From Bacillota bacterium (GTDB taxonomy: Bacteria; Bacillota; Clostridia; Christensenellales; UMGS416): DNA of 43,583 nt. Location: assembly GCA_023410875.1 (NCBI GenBank), contig JAEYPH010000123.1, forward strand, positions 1 to 43,583. Reading direction: 5' to 3'. The position numbers were made by a program, and so were the translations under genes. The notes beneath the pieces are model-generated. The model was not told where the DNA came from, searched no databases, and saw nothing but the letters and a program-made list of their open reading frames with translations. How positions within the stretch are numbered: the stretch's first letter is position 1; each line of letters begins with the position of its first letter. Positions 35,339 through 43,534 of this stretch are shown here, in pieces.

Positions 35339-36529
35339 ATGAACGTGCTGTTCATAGGCTCCGCCATTGCCCCGGAGCGCAGCGCGCGCACGCCGGGCAG
35401 TTCGCCTGCCGCCAACCGCTACCAGCACGGGCTGCTGGGTGGGTTGGCCGCTGCTCTGGATGGCGAGCTGCGGGTCGTCAGCCGACTGCCCATCGCCGCG
35501 GGCCGCTCCTCCGGCGCGCTGTGGGTGCGGGCCGGGCGTGAAGAGGTGCGGCCCGGCGTCGTGGCGTCCATCCTCCCCATGCTCAATCTCCCCTTTGTGA
35601 AACAGCTGTGCCTGGGCCTGGGCGCGGCCCGCGCCGTGGCGCGCTTCTGCCGCGACCACCGCGGGGAGCAAAATGTCGTGCTGGGCTATTCCCTAAGCTC
35701 CTTTGTGGCCAGCTTCGCCGCGCGGGCCGCCCGCCGGGCCGGGCCGCCGCTGGTCTATCTGTATACGGACCCGCCCTACGCCCAGGCCAGGCACGGGGCT
35801 TTGTGGAGTATGGCCTATCGCCTGAACCGCCGCATGACCGAGCGCGTGCTGGCGCAATGCGCGGGTCTGGTCACCGTGAACGCCCACGCTGTGGACGTCT
35901 ACGCGCCGGGCAAGCCCTTCCTGGTGCTGGAGGGCGGCGTGGAGGCCGGCGCACCGCGGATGCAGGCCGCTGTACAGCCGCTCACGCTGCTCTATAGCGG
36001 CGGCTATTCTCCCCACAATGGATTGGAAAACCTGATTGCGGGTTTCCGGCGCACGGAGAACCCCGGTTACCGGCTGCAGCTCTATGGCCGGGGCGTGCTG
36101 GAAGACGACCTGCGCCGGCAGCAGGCGGCGGACCCGCGCATCCAGGTCATGGGCTTTGCCGCGCCGGAAGCCATGCCCGCGCTGCAGGCCGGCGCCGCGG
36201 CGCTGGTCAACCCGCGCCCCACGGCCCACAGCATCACGGCGACGACGTTCCCCAGCAAGCTTATGGAATACCTGCTGAGCGGCAGGCCGGTGCTCACCAC
36301 GCGCATCAACGGCATTACCGCCGATTATGACCCGTATTTTCACTACGTGGATGACGAAAGCCCCGAGGGCTGGGCGGCGGCCATCGACGGCCTGCTGGGC
36401 GGCGACGCTGCGGCGCTGGATGAGCGCGGCGCAGCTGGCCGCGCTTTTGTGCTGCTGGAAAAGAACTGGGACGCCCATGGGCAGCGGCTTGTCGCTTTCC
36501 TTCAGCAGCTCACGGGAGAGCGGCCATGA
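35339..36529 (+). CDS. GT4-family glycosyltransferase
   Basis: A 396-residue glycosyltransferase with the GT-B fold. An N-terminal Rossmann half (M-N-V-L-F-I-G-S-A) and a C-terminal half with L-L-Y-S-G-G-Y-S-P-H-N-G and the sugar-nucleotide region P-S-K-L-M-E-Y-L-L-S-G-R-P-V (about 302-315) are typical of GT4 retaining enzymes. It adds a sugar to the lipid-linked repeat unit. The ATG at 35339 starts 4 bp after the previous stop; the ribosome site is weak, suggesting coupling to translation of the kinase gene. Confidence 0.88.
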   Translation: MNVLFIGSAIAPERSARTPGSSPAANRYQHGLLGGLAAALDGELRVVSRLPIAAGRSSGALWVRAGREEVRPGVVASILPMLNLPFVKQLCLGLGAARAVARFCRDHRGEQNVVLGYSLSSFVASFAARAARRAGPPLVYLYTDPPYAQARHGALWSMAYRLNRRMTERVLAQCAGLVTVNAHAVDVYAPGKPFLVLEGGVEAGAPRMQAAVQPLTLLYSGGYSPHNGLENLIAGFRRTENPGYRLQLYGRGVLEDDLRRQQAADPRIQVMGFAAPEAMPALQAGAAALVNPRPTAHSITATTFPSKLMEYLLSGRPVLTTRINGITADYDPYFHYVDDESPEGWAAAIDGLLGGDAAALDERGAAGRAFVLLEKNWDAHGQRLVAFLQQLTGERP

Positions 36530-37845
36530 ACGCTCCCGCGCCGGCAAGCGGGCCGCCGCTGGTGCAGAGGGTGCGGCCCCGGGATTTGCGGCTGCTCAAT
36601 GACGCCTGCGCCGTGGTGCTCCTCGCGTGGTATCTGCTGCCGGCCTTCAAGATCGTGGCTCGCTCCGAGGTGTTCGCCGCTGCGCTGGGGCTGTGGGGGA
36701 TCACGGCCTTCTGCATCCGGCGGGATTGGCTGAGCGTCAAGGGGTCCCACATCGTGCCTCTGGCGCTGTGGTATGCGGTGTTCGCGCTGAACTTCGTCTT
36801 CGGGCGCTCCACGCTGTTCGGAGAATACCTGTTCATCATGACGGTGTTCTTCACGCCGGCGTTGCTGTTCCACTTCTACCGGCGCACGGAGCAAACCGAC
36901 CGCATCGTGTTTTTCTCCCGGCTGATCCTGGCGCTGCTGTGCGTCACTGCGGTCACCACGCTGATCGGGCAGTTCCGCTACCCGATCCCCTCGCGCACGC
37001 TGTCCAAGGGCATCGAGAGCTACACGCTGCTGTATTCGTCGCAAAACATCGGCGGCTTCGGCTTCACCTATGGGCTTATGCTCTACACGGTGGCGCTGGC
37101 GGCCTTTGCCCGCAACCTGGGGAAAGGCCTGGCGCAGGTTGCATATCTGGCGCTGATCGTCTTCTTCATGGGCGTCATTGTCAAGACGGAGTTCACGATC
37201 GCCGTGGCGCTGGTGGCGCTGGGTGTGGCGCTGGCGCTGGCACTGAAACCCCGCCGCGCCGCGGTCGTGGCATTGTGGGTCGTGGCTGCGGCGTTGCTGG
37301 CCGTGCTGCTTTTTGACGCGCTGTCGCCCTTCATGCAGGGCATCACGGCCGCCATCGGCTCCAACACCATCCGCGACCGCGTACAGGACGTGATCCGCTT
37401 TTTGTCCACCGGCGAGCTGGGCGGCGACTTCGCGCTGCGGGCGGACAAATATGCCGTGTCGGTGCGCACGGCGCTGGCGCAGCCCTTCCTGGGCGCCGGC
37501 GCGTGGTATGGCTATGACACCGAGGCTAAAGGCATTGGCGGCCATGTGGAGCTCTTCGACACGCTGGCCCGCTACGGCCTGGCGGGGGCCGTGCCGCTGG
37601 CGTGGTTCTTCGTGGCCAACCTGCGCGACACGGCCCGCCTGATGCGCGGCGCGCCCATGGTTGCGGGCATGCCGGCGTTCTTCGCGCTGTTCGCGCTGTA
37701 TGCCGCCACCAACACGTTCTTCACCAGTTCGGAAATCGGCCTTGTCTTGTTCTTCGCCGTTCCGGCTATGGCGTATTGGAGCTCGCCCAATCCCGGTGTA
37801 GGGCAAGGGCTTGCCCTTGCCGCACACGCCCCCAAAGTAGGGTAA
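36526..37845 (+). CDS. O-antigen ligase/polymerase-like membrane protein (Wzy type)
   Basis: A 439-residue protein with about eleven membrane spans and the large extracytoplasmic loop of Wzy/WaaL proteins around D-V-I-R-F-L-S ... A-V-S-V-R-T-A-L-A-Q-P-F-L-G-A-G-A-W. It probably joins lipid-linked repeat units. It begins with an ATGA overlap on the upstream stop. The last sixteen or so residues (G-V-G-Q-G-L-A-L-A-A-H-A-P-K-V-G) are encoded by the first REP copies at 37798, so the natural C-terminus has been altered or extended by REP insertion. Confidence 0.85.
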   Translation: MNAPAPASGPPLVQRVRPRDLRLLNDACAVVLLAWYLLPAFKIVARSEVFAAALGLWGITAFCIRRDWLSVKGSHIVPLALWYAVFALNFVFGRSTLFGEYLFIMTVFFTPALLFHFYRRTEQTDRIVFFSRLILALLCVTAVTTLIGQFRYPIPSRTLSKGIESYTLLYSSQNIGGFGFTYGLMLYTVALAAFARNLGKGLAQVAYLALIVFFMGVIVKTEFTIAVALVALGVALALALKPRRAAVVALWVVAAALLAVLLFDALSPFMQGITAAIGSNTIRDRVQDVIRFLSTGELGGDFALRADKYAVSVRTALAQPFLGAGAWYGYDTEAKGIGGHVELFDTLARYGLAGAVPLAWFFVANLRDTARLMRGAPMVAGMPAFFALFALYAATNTFFTSSEIGLVLFFAVPAMAYWSSPNPGVGQGLALAAHAPKVG

Positions 37846-37940
37846 GGTCTCTGCCCTTGCCGTCCGGCGCCTCCAAAGTAGGGCAAGGGCTCTGCCCTTG
37901 CCGCCCAACGTCGCCTATGTAGAGCAAGGGCTCTGCCTAG
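37798..37940 (+). repeat. Array of four REP sequences
   Basis: Copies begin at 37798, 37837, 37878 and 37919, a spacing of 39-41 bp. Each is a palindromic unit containing GCAAGGGCTCTGCCCTTGC or a variant with one to four changes. The spacers are short and unrelated to each other. The last copy has decayed. The array overlaps the 3' end of the polymerase gene and runs up to the RAYT gene. Confidence 0.85.
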
Positions 37941-37999
37941 GTTGCATGGGCGAGAGCATACGAAGTGTGCGACCAGCCCTTGCCGCAGGAGAACAGATC

Positions 38000-38581
38000 A
38001 TGAACGAAGAATACCCTGTCCGCAAACGGCTGCGTTTGAAGAGCTACGACTACAGCCAGAACGGTTGTTATTTCGTCACGATCTGTTCAAAGGACAGGCG
38101 GCCCATCTTTGGGACTATAGACGTAGCATTGGGTGAAAAAGCGGAGTGCGTATTGTCTGAACTGGGGAGAATGATTCACCAACAATGGTTGTTGCTTGAA
38201 GAGCGTTTCCCGGGAGTTTGTGTTTCGCCGTTCTGCATCATGCCAAATCATCTTCACGCGATCGTGACTTTGCCCTGCAAATCGTGGAGTGAGGAAGTAC
38301 CACAGCAGGAGCAGACTACGAGCGATGGACGGCAAGGGCAGAGCCCTTGCCCTACACTTGGGAATGTGGTCGGCTCTTTTAAGTCGGTTACGACTAGGTT
38401 GTATAATCAGAATGGTGGCGCACGTGGGAGATCGGTCTGGCAATCGAGGTATTATGATCGTATCATTCGGGATGAGAAAGAATTTCTCATGATCTGCCAA
38501 TATATCGAACAGAATGCCGCGAAGTGGAAAGAAGACAGGTATCACGACGCCTATGATATAAGCATTGAGATCAACTGGTGA
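38000..38581 (+). CDS. REP-associated tyrosine transposase (RAYT, TnpA-REP family)
   Basis: A 193-residue IS200/IS605-like single-strand HUH endonuclease. The N-terminus R-L-R-L-K-S-Y-D-Y-S-Q-N-G-C-Y-F-V-T-I-C is the usual RAYT opening. The metal-binding HUH pair is M-P-N-H84-L-H86, and the nucleophile is in W-Q-S-R-Y151-Y152-D-R-I-I-R. It would nick REP hairpins and move them. GGAG precedes ATG 38000. Residues about 110-120 (G-R-Q-G-Q-S-P-C-P-T) are encoded by an in-frame REP copy. It lies within the polysaccharide operon with no role in polysaccharide synthesis. Confidence 0.92.
   Translation: MNEEYPVRKRLRLKSYDYSQNGCYFVTICSKDRRPIFGTIDVALGEKAECVLSELGRMIHQQWLLLEERFPGVCVSPFCIMPNHLHAIVTLPCKSWSEEVPQQEQTTSDGRQGQSPCPTLGNVVGSFKSVTTRLYNQNGGARGRSVWQSRYYDRIIRDEKEFLMICQYIEQNAAKWKEDRYHDAYDISIEINW
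38331..38355 (-). repeat. REP copy inside the RAYT coding sequence
   Basis: GGCAAGGGCAGAGCCCTTGC followed by CCTAC is the reverse form of the array unit. It keeps the reading frame and adds a Gly/Gln/Pro-rich loop between the HUH and Tyr motifs. Confidence 0.85.
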
Positions 38582-38606
38582 CGATAGCGGCTAACGAGGT
38601 GTACCA

Positions 38607-39869
38607 ATGAAAATCCTTTGGAGCTCCAATTATTTCTTCCCCGAGGTAAGCGCAGCGCTGGGGGAGCCCACCGTCGTGCACGGCGGGTGGATGCTGGCGC
38701 TGGCCCAGGACGTGCTGGCCGCCGGGCAGACGCTGGCCGTGGCCGCGCTGTACAAGGGCCGCACCGTTCGCAAGATACAGGGTGAGCACATCACCTATTA
38801 TCTGCTGCCGGGGCTGGTCAAGAGCCGCTATCTGTATGATCGGGCGCTGCTCACGCACTGGAAAGCGGTGCTGGAGGATTTCGCGCCGGACGTCGTGCAC
38901 ATCCACGGCACCGAATACGCCTATGGCCTGCCGCTGGCTCAGGCGGCCCAGGGCATCCCCACCGTGGTCAGCATACAGGGCATGATCAGCGTATATGAGC
39001 GCCACTACCTGGCCGGCATCCCGCCGCTGGCCGCGGCCTTCACCCGCACGCTGCTGGACAACCTGCGATTCACCGGCATGTGGGAAGGGCGCCACCGCTT
39101 CCGCGTGCGCAGCAAATACGAGCGGGCGCTGCTGCGCCAGGTGCGCCACGTCATGGGCCGCACCACGTGGGATTACGCCAACACCCGGGCCATCAACCCC
39201 AATATGGTCTACCACCTGTGCCAGGAGAGCCTGCGGGACCCGTTCTACGCCGGCGGATGGAGTTTGGATGGCATGGAGCGTCACACGATCTTCTGCAGCC
39301 AGGCCACCTACCCGGTCAAGGGCTTGCACATCTTGCTGGAGGCGCTGCACATCCTCAAGCGGGACATCCCCGATGTGCGGCTGATGGTGGCCGGGCCGGA
39401 CGTGACCGGCGGCAGCGGGTGGAAGAGCCGCCTGCGCCGCACCGGATACGGCAAATACCTCTCCCGCCTCATGGACCGCTATGGCCTGCGGGATTGTGTG
39501 ACCTTTACCGGATCGCTGAACGCTGAGCAGATGGCCGCGCGCATGGCCCGCGCCCATGTGTTCACGCTGAACTCCTCCATCGAGAACAGCCCCAATTCGC
39601 TGGGCGAGGCGCAGCTCGTGGGCACGCCGTGCGTGGCGGCCTATGTGGGCGGCGTGCCGGACATGGTGACCGAAGGCGTGGATGGGCTGCTGTACAACTA
39701 TCAGGAGCCTGCCATCCTGGCGGAACGCCTGCGCGCCCTCATGAGCGATGACGCGCTGGCGGTGCGGCTGTCGCAAGGTGGGCGGCGCAGCGCGCTGGAG
39801 CGCCACGACCGGCAGCGCAACCTGCAGGCCGTGCTGGACGCCTATGAGAGCGTCCGCAGCCAGCCATGA
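38607..39869 (+). CDS. GT4-family glycosyltransferase
   Basis: A 420-residue GT-B enzyme. The N-terminal half has V-V-H-I-H-G-T-E-Y-A and the C-terminal half Y-P-V-K-G-L-H-I-L-L-E-A-L and the nucleotide-sugar E-N-S-P-N-S-L-G-E-A-Q-L-V-G-T-P-C-V-A motif. The last matches the E-x7-E element of GT4 enzymes. GAGGTG lies before ATG 38607. Its stop overlaps the flippase start. Together with the gene at 35339 it probably builds the repeat unit. Confidence 0.92.
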   Translation: MKILWSSNYFFPEVSAALGEPTVVHGGWMLALAQDVLAAGQTLAVAALYKGRTVRKIQGEHITYYLLPGLVKSRYLYDRALLTHWKAVLEDFAPDVVHIHGTEYAYGLPLAQAAQGIPTVVSIQGMISVYERHYLAGIPPLAAAFTRTLLDNLRFTGMWEGRHRFRVRSKYERALLRQVRHVMGRTTWDYANTRAINPNMVYHLCQESLRDPFYAGGWSLDGMERHTIFCSQATYPVKGLHILLEALHILKRDIPDVRLMVAGPDVTGGSGWKSRLRRTGYGKYLSRLMDRYGLRDCVTFTGSLNAEQMAARMARAHVFTLNSSIENSPNSLGEAQLVGTPCVAAYVGGVPDMVTEGVDGLLYNYQEPAILAERLRALMSDDALAVRLSQGGRRSALERHDRQRNLQAVLDAYESVRSQP

Positions 39870-41263
39870 GCCAGCAGAGGCTGCTCAAGAACACCTTTTT
39901 GTACTTCGTGGGCACGCTGGCCACGCGGTTGCTGAACTTCCTGTTCCTGCCGCTGTACACCGAGCGCATCCCCGCCGCCGACTTCGGCTATTACGGCTTC
40001 GTATATTCCATGCTCTCGGTCGTCATGCCTTCGCTGTTCTTCATGGTGTGGGATGTGTTCCTGCGCTTTTCGCTGGACGAGAAGACCGACGAGGGCCGCG
40101 AGCGCGTGGCTTCCACGGCGCTGCTGTGCACGGGGGGGCTGTTTCTGGCCTACGGCGCGCTGTTCGTGGCCGTGGGCCTGCTGCACCCGGTGCGCGATCT
40201 GTGGCTTGTGCTGCTGGTGTCCTTCACGTGGCTGCTGGCTTACATCTGGCAGAGCGGCATGCGCGCCCACGGGCACAACCGGCTGTATGCCATCGGCGGC
40301 GTCGCAGCCACCGCCGTCACCGTCTCGGTGAATCTGGTGTTCATCCTGGTGCTGCGTTGGCACAGCGTCACGCTGTATGCGGCGCAGGCGGCCAGCTTCC
40401 TCACGGTGTTCCTGCTGGCCGAGCGCAAGCTGCGCCTGCTGCGCCGGGTGCGCCTGAGCCTCTTTGACCGGGCGCTTCTGGTGCGCATGCTGCGCTTCGG
40501 CGGTCCGCTGATCTTCAATTCCATCGCCTTCTGGATGGTCAACGGCATAGGCTCTCTGGTCATCAAGGTACACATGGGCGACGCGGCGGTGGGCTATTTC
40601 TCGGCTGCCAGCCGCTTTTCCATGATCGTGGCTACGATGACGCAGATCGTGTATTACGCCTGGCAGGAGGAGGCCTTCCGCGAGGCGGATAGTGAGGCCC
40701 TGCAGAGCTACGCTTCGCAGGTGCTGGGGTATTATTGCCGGGTGCTGCTGGGCGGCGTGGCCTGCGGCCTGCCGGCGCTGGCTCTGGTCGTGCCGTGGGT
40801 CATCGACAGCGCCTATCAGCCGGCCTGGGCGCTGGTGCCCCCTGTGGTGCTCACGGCGGTGTATTCGGCGCTGAGCTCCTTTGCCGGCACCGTGTATTCG
40901 GCCAAGATGCGCACCGGAGACATCCTGAGCACGACCATCGTGGGCGGCGTGCTGAGCCTGGCACTTTCGTGGTTCGGCGTGCAGCTCTTCGGCCTGCAGG
41001 CCGTGGCTGTGGCCGGCGGCGTGGGCTTTTTGGCGGTGTTTCTGCTGCGGGTGGCCTTCAGCCGCCGCGCCGCGCCGCTGCGGGTCGAGTGGCCGCTGTT
41101 CGCGCTGCTGAACCTGGCGGCGGGGGCCGGTGTGGCGCTGTATTTCATCGGCGATGCCTGGGTGAAGCTGGCGGCGTCGGCAGTGGGCTTCGCGTGGTTC
41201 CTGTGGCTCAACCGCGCGCTGCTGCGCGTCGTGCTGGGCGCGCTCAAAAAGCGGGGGAGGTAG
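39866..41263 (+). CDS. Polysaccharide flippase (Wzx, MOP superfamily)
   Basis: A 465-residue protein with twelve or so membrane helices. The opening L-L-K-N-T-F-L-Y-F-V-G-T-L-A-T-R-L-L-N-F-L-F-L-P-L-Y-T is the classical Wzx/RfbX start. It moves lipid-linked repeat units across the membrane for polymerisation. ATGA overlap with the preceding glycosyltransferase couples the two. Last gene of the polysaccharide operon. Confidence 0.94.
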   Translation: MSQQRLLKNTFLYFVGTLATRLLNFLFLPLYTERIPAADFGYYGFVYSMLSVVMPSLFFMVWDVFLRFSLDEKTDEGRERVASTALLCTGGLFLAYGALFVAVGLLHPVRDLWLVLLVSFTWLLAYIWQSGMRAHGHNRLYAIGGVAATAVTVSVNLVFILVLRWHSVTLYAAQAASFLTVFLLAERKLRLLRRVRLSLFDRALLVRMLRFGGPLIFNSIAFWMVNGIGSLVIKVHMGDAAVGYFSAASRFSMIVATMTQIVYYAWQEEAFREADSEALQSYASQVLGYYCRVLLGGVACGLPALALVVPWVIDSAYQPAWALVPPVVLTAVYSALSSFAGTVYSAKMRTGDILSTTIVGGVLSLALSWFGVQLFGLQAVAVAGGVGFLAVFLLRVAFSRRAAPLRVEWPLFALLNLAAGAGVALYFIGDAWVKLAASAVGFAWFLWLNRALLRVVLGALKKRGR

Positions 41264-41287
41264 CGCCCGCGTCGGAAGGGAGAACCC

Positions 41288-42940
41288 ATGCAGGATATCT
41301 GGGGCATTGTACTGGTCGCGGCGGTCACGGCGGCGGGCATTGCCGCCGCCGCGGTGTATTTCCGGCGGCGCAATCACCGCCGCATCGCGCGCATCCTCCT
41401 AGAGCAATGGGGTGCAAAGCCTGAGCGCGTGGCCTCCGAGGACGAGCTGCTGGGCATCCGTTTGAACGCCGCGGCGTTGGCGGATTTTGAGGTGGACGAC
41501 ATCACGTGGAACGATCTGGAGATGGACCGCGTGTATCGCGATGCCAACAACGCCCAGACGACCGCCGGAGACCACATGCTCTATGCGCTGCTGCGCCGCC
41601 CGTGCCTGCGGCCGGAAGACCTGCACCGCCGCCAGACCATACTGGACTGGGCGGCCCAGGATGAGGATGGGCGGGAACGGATCAAGCGCCGCCTGTACTG
41701 GCTGGGCCGGGTCAGGAACATCGACATCCGCCAGATGCTGGAGCGGCAGTGGTACGACGCTAAAATGCTGCCGCTGTGCATTGGGTTGAGCGCCGCGCTG
41801 GCCGTGAGCATCGTGCTGGGGGCGCTGGGCCTCTCGCCTGCTTGGGCGGTTGCCGTTATCCTCGCCTTCGCCAACTGCCTGCTGGCCTATCGCACCCGCA
41901 AGAAGATCGGCGTTTACATGGCGGTCGTCGGCTATATTCCCAGGCTTATAGCCGCGGCCGGCGGCGTTATCGGTGAAAACATCCCGGCGCTGGACGCGCT
42001 GCGGGCGCAATTGATCCCCCTGCATGAGCGCGTCCGGGGCATCGCCGGCTCCTGGATTGCGGCCAGCTACAACGGCGTCATCGTGTGGGAGGATTTTACG
42101 TCCTTCTTGCGCCTGGCCTTCCTGATCGACGCGATCAGCTACCACCGGCTGACCCGGGCCGTGTGGGCCCATCGGGAGGAGCTGCGCGGCATCTACACCC
42201 TGGTCGGCGAGTTGGACGCGCTGATCGCCGCGGCATCCTGGCGGCAGACGCTGCCGCTGTGGTGCCGGCCGGAGCTCACCGGCAGCGGCGTCGCCTTCGA
42301 GGGCATGGTGCACCCGATGCTGCGCGATGCGGTGCCCAACAGCGCCGACCTGCAGGGCAACCTGCTGCTGACCGGCTCCAACGCGTCGGGCAAGTCCACA
42401 CTCCTGAAGGCCGTGGCGCTCAATGCGTTGTTGGCGCAGGCGCTGGGCGCGGCGGCAGCCCGGCGGTGGCACGGCGGCTTTTTCCGCGTGTATACATCCA
42501 TGGCCCTGCGGGACAACCTGTTCGGGGGAGAAAGCTACTTCATCGCCGAGATCCGGTCGCTGAAGCGGCTGCTGGACGCTCGAGAGGGCCAGCCGCCGTG
42601 CCTGTGCATCATCGACGAGGTGCTGCGGGGCACCAACACCGGCGAGCGCATCGCCGCCGCCGCGCAGGTGCTCACGGAGATGGGACGGGGGCCGGGGCTG
42701 TGCCTGGCGGCCACCCACGACGGAGAATTGACCGGTCTGCTGGGGCCGGCGTATCGCAACTGCCACTTCACGGAGACCATCGTGGATGGCGACGTCCGCT
42801 TCGACTACCGCCTGCGGGAAGGGCCGGCCGCCAGCCGCAACGCCATCGCGCTGCTGGGCATCATGGGCTTTGACCAACAGCTCGTGGAACAGGCCCGGGA
42901 GAGGCTGCAGCGCTTTGAACAGACCGGCGTCTGGTCATAA
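41288..42940 (+). CDS. Membrane-anchored MutS-like ATPase
   Basis: A 550-residue protein. A TM at residues 5-26 and a hairpin of two TMs near 155-200 come before the MutS core: lever/clamp-like helices (about 200-350), Walker A L-L-T362-G-S-N-A-S-G-K369-S-T, Y-F-I-A-E-I-R-S-L-K, Walker B C-L-C-I-I-D-E-V-L-R-G-T-N-T and T-H-D-G-E-L. The mismatch-recognition domain of MutS is absent. Proteins of this form are found in Bacillota and Bacteroidota; function is not established, and membrane anchoring argues against mismatch repair. RBS GGAAGGGAGAACCC precedes ATG 41288. Confidence 0.88.
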   Translation: MQDIWGIVLVAAVTAAGIAAAAVYFRRRNHRRIARILLEQWGAKPERVASEDELLGIRLNAAALADFEVDDITWNDLEMDRVYRDANNAQTTAGDHMLYALLRRPCLRPEDLHRRQTILDWAAQDEDGRERIKRRLYWLGRVRNIDIRQMLERQWYDAKMLPLCIGLSAALAVSIVLGALGLSPAWAVAVILAFANCLLAYRTRKKIGVYMAVVGYIPRLIAAAGGVIGENIPALDALRAQLIPLHERVRGIAGSWIAASYNGVIVWEDFTSFLRLAFLIDAISYHRLTRAVWAHREELRGIYTLVGELDALIAAASWRQTLPLWCRPELTGSGVAFEGMVHPMLRDAVPNSADLQGNLLLTGSNASGKSTLLKAVALNALLAQALGAAAARRWHGGFFRVYTSMALRDNLFGGESYFIAEIRSLKRLLDAREGQPPCLCIIDEVLRGTNTGERIAAAAQVLTEMGRGPGLCLAATHDGELTGLLGPAYRNCHFTETIVDGDVRFDYRLREGPAASRNAIALLGIMGFDQQLVEQARERLQRFEQTGVWS

Positions 42941-42963
42941 CCAATGGAAAAGAGTGAGGGACC

Positions 42964-43443
42964 ATGGACCGATTGCCCGCTTTGCGCGCCGAGGTGGACG
43001 CGCTGCTGGACGCTCAGGCCGACGAGGCGCTGCGCCACGAGGGCTTCCTGCACCTGAACGCCGTTAGCCAGGCGGCGGCACTGCTGGCCGCCAAACGGGG
43101 CCTCAATATGGATTTGTGCGCCGCCGCCGGGCTGTTGCACGACATCTACAGCTTCCGTACCGGGCAGGAGCGCGATCACGCCGCCCATGGCGCGTGGGAA
43201 GCCGCTGGCCTGCTGCAGCGGTCCGGCTTTGGGGCCGAGGACTCTGGCGTCGTGTGCCGCGCCATAGAGCGCCACAGCGACAAGGCCGCCGTGGACGGCC
43301 CCTATGAGGAGTGCCTGAAAGACTCCGACGTGCTGGCCCACTGGCTGGCCGAACCGGGCAAGGGCTTCGAACCGCCCAAGGTCGCCCGTATCCGGGCGGT
43401 TATGAGGGAACTGGATTTCACCGGCACGATACAAAGCAAATGA
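42964..43443 (+). CDS. HD-domain protein (predicted phosphohydrolase)
   Basis: A 159-residue HD-superfamily protein. H25 and the G-L-L-H59-D60-I segment give the metal-binding HD pair, and further H residues (about 76-80, D-H-A-A-H-G and E-R-H-S-D) complete the typical set. It resembles the single-domain HD hydrolases that act on nucleotides or phosphorylated metabolites. GAGGG lies just before ATG 42964. It is 21 bp after the MutS-like gene and probably cotranscribed. Confidence 0.85.
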   Translation: MDRLPALRAEVDALLDAQADEALRHEGFLHLNAVSQAAALLAAKRGLNMDLCAAAGLLHDIYSFRTGQERDHAAHGAWEAAGLLQRSGFGAEDSGVVCRAIERHSDKAAVDGPYEECLKDSDVLAHWLAEPGKGFEPPKVARIRAVMRELDFTGTIQSK

Positions 43444-43496
43444 AAAGACCCCGGCAGTGGACAGCACCCCGAAAAACGGACATTGAGCAAAAAGAG

Positions 43497-43527
43497 CCTC
43501 CTGTTGTAGGATTACTACAGCAGGAGG
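43497..43527 (+). promoter_or_regulatory. Hairpin sequestering the transposase ribosome site
   Basis: CCTCCTGTTGTAG (43497-43509) pairs with CTACAGCAGGAGG (43515-43527), 13 bp with one wobble over a GATTA loop. The Shine-Dalgarno GGAGG is the last part of the stem, 7 bp ahead of the ATG at 43535. Confidence 0.75.
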
Positions 43528-43534
43528 TATTTTA

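Noticed and set aside
37798..37940. CRISPR-like array of four regularly spaced repeats
   Set aside because: Units are strongly palindromic, spacers are only about 15 bp, copies also occur singly elsewhere, and a RAYT gene rather than cas genes is adjacent.
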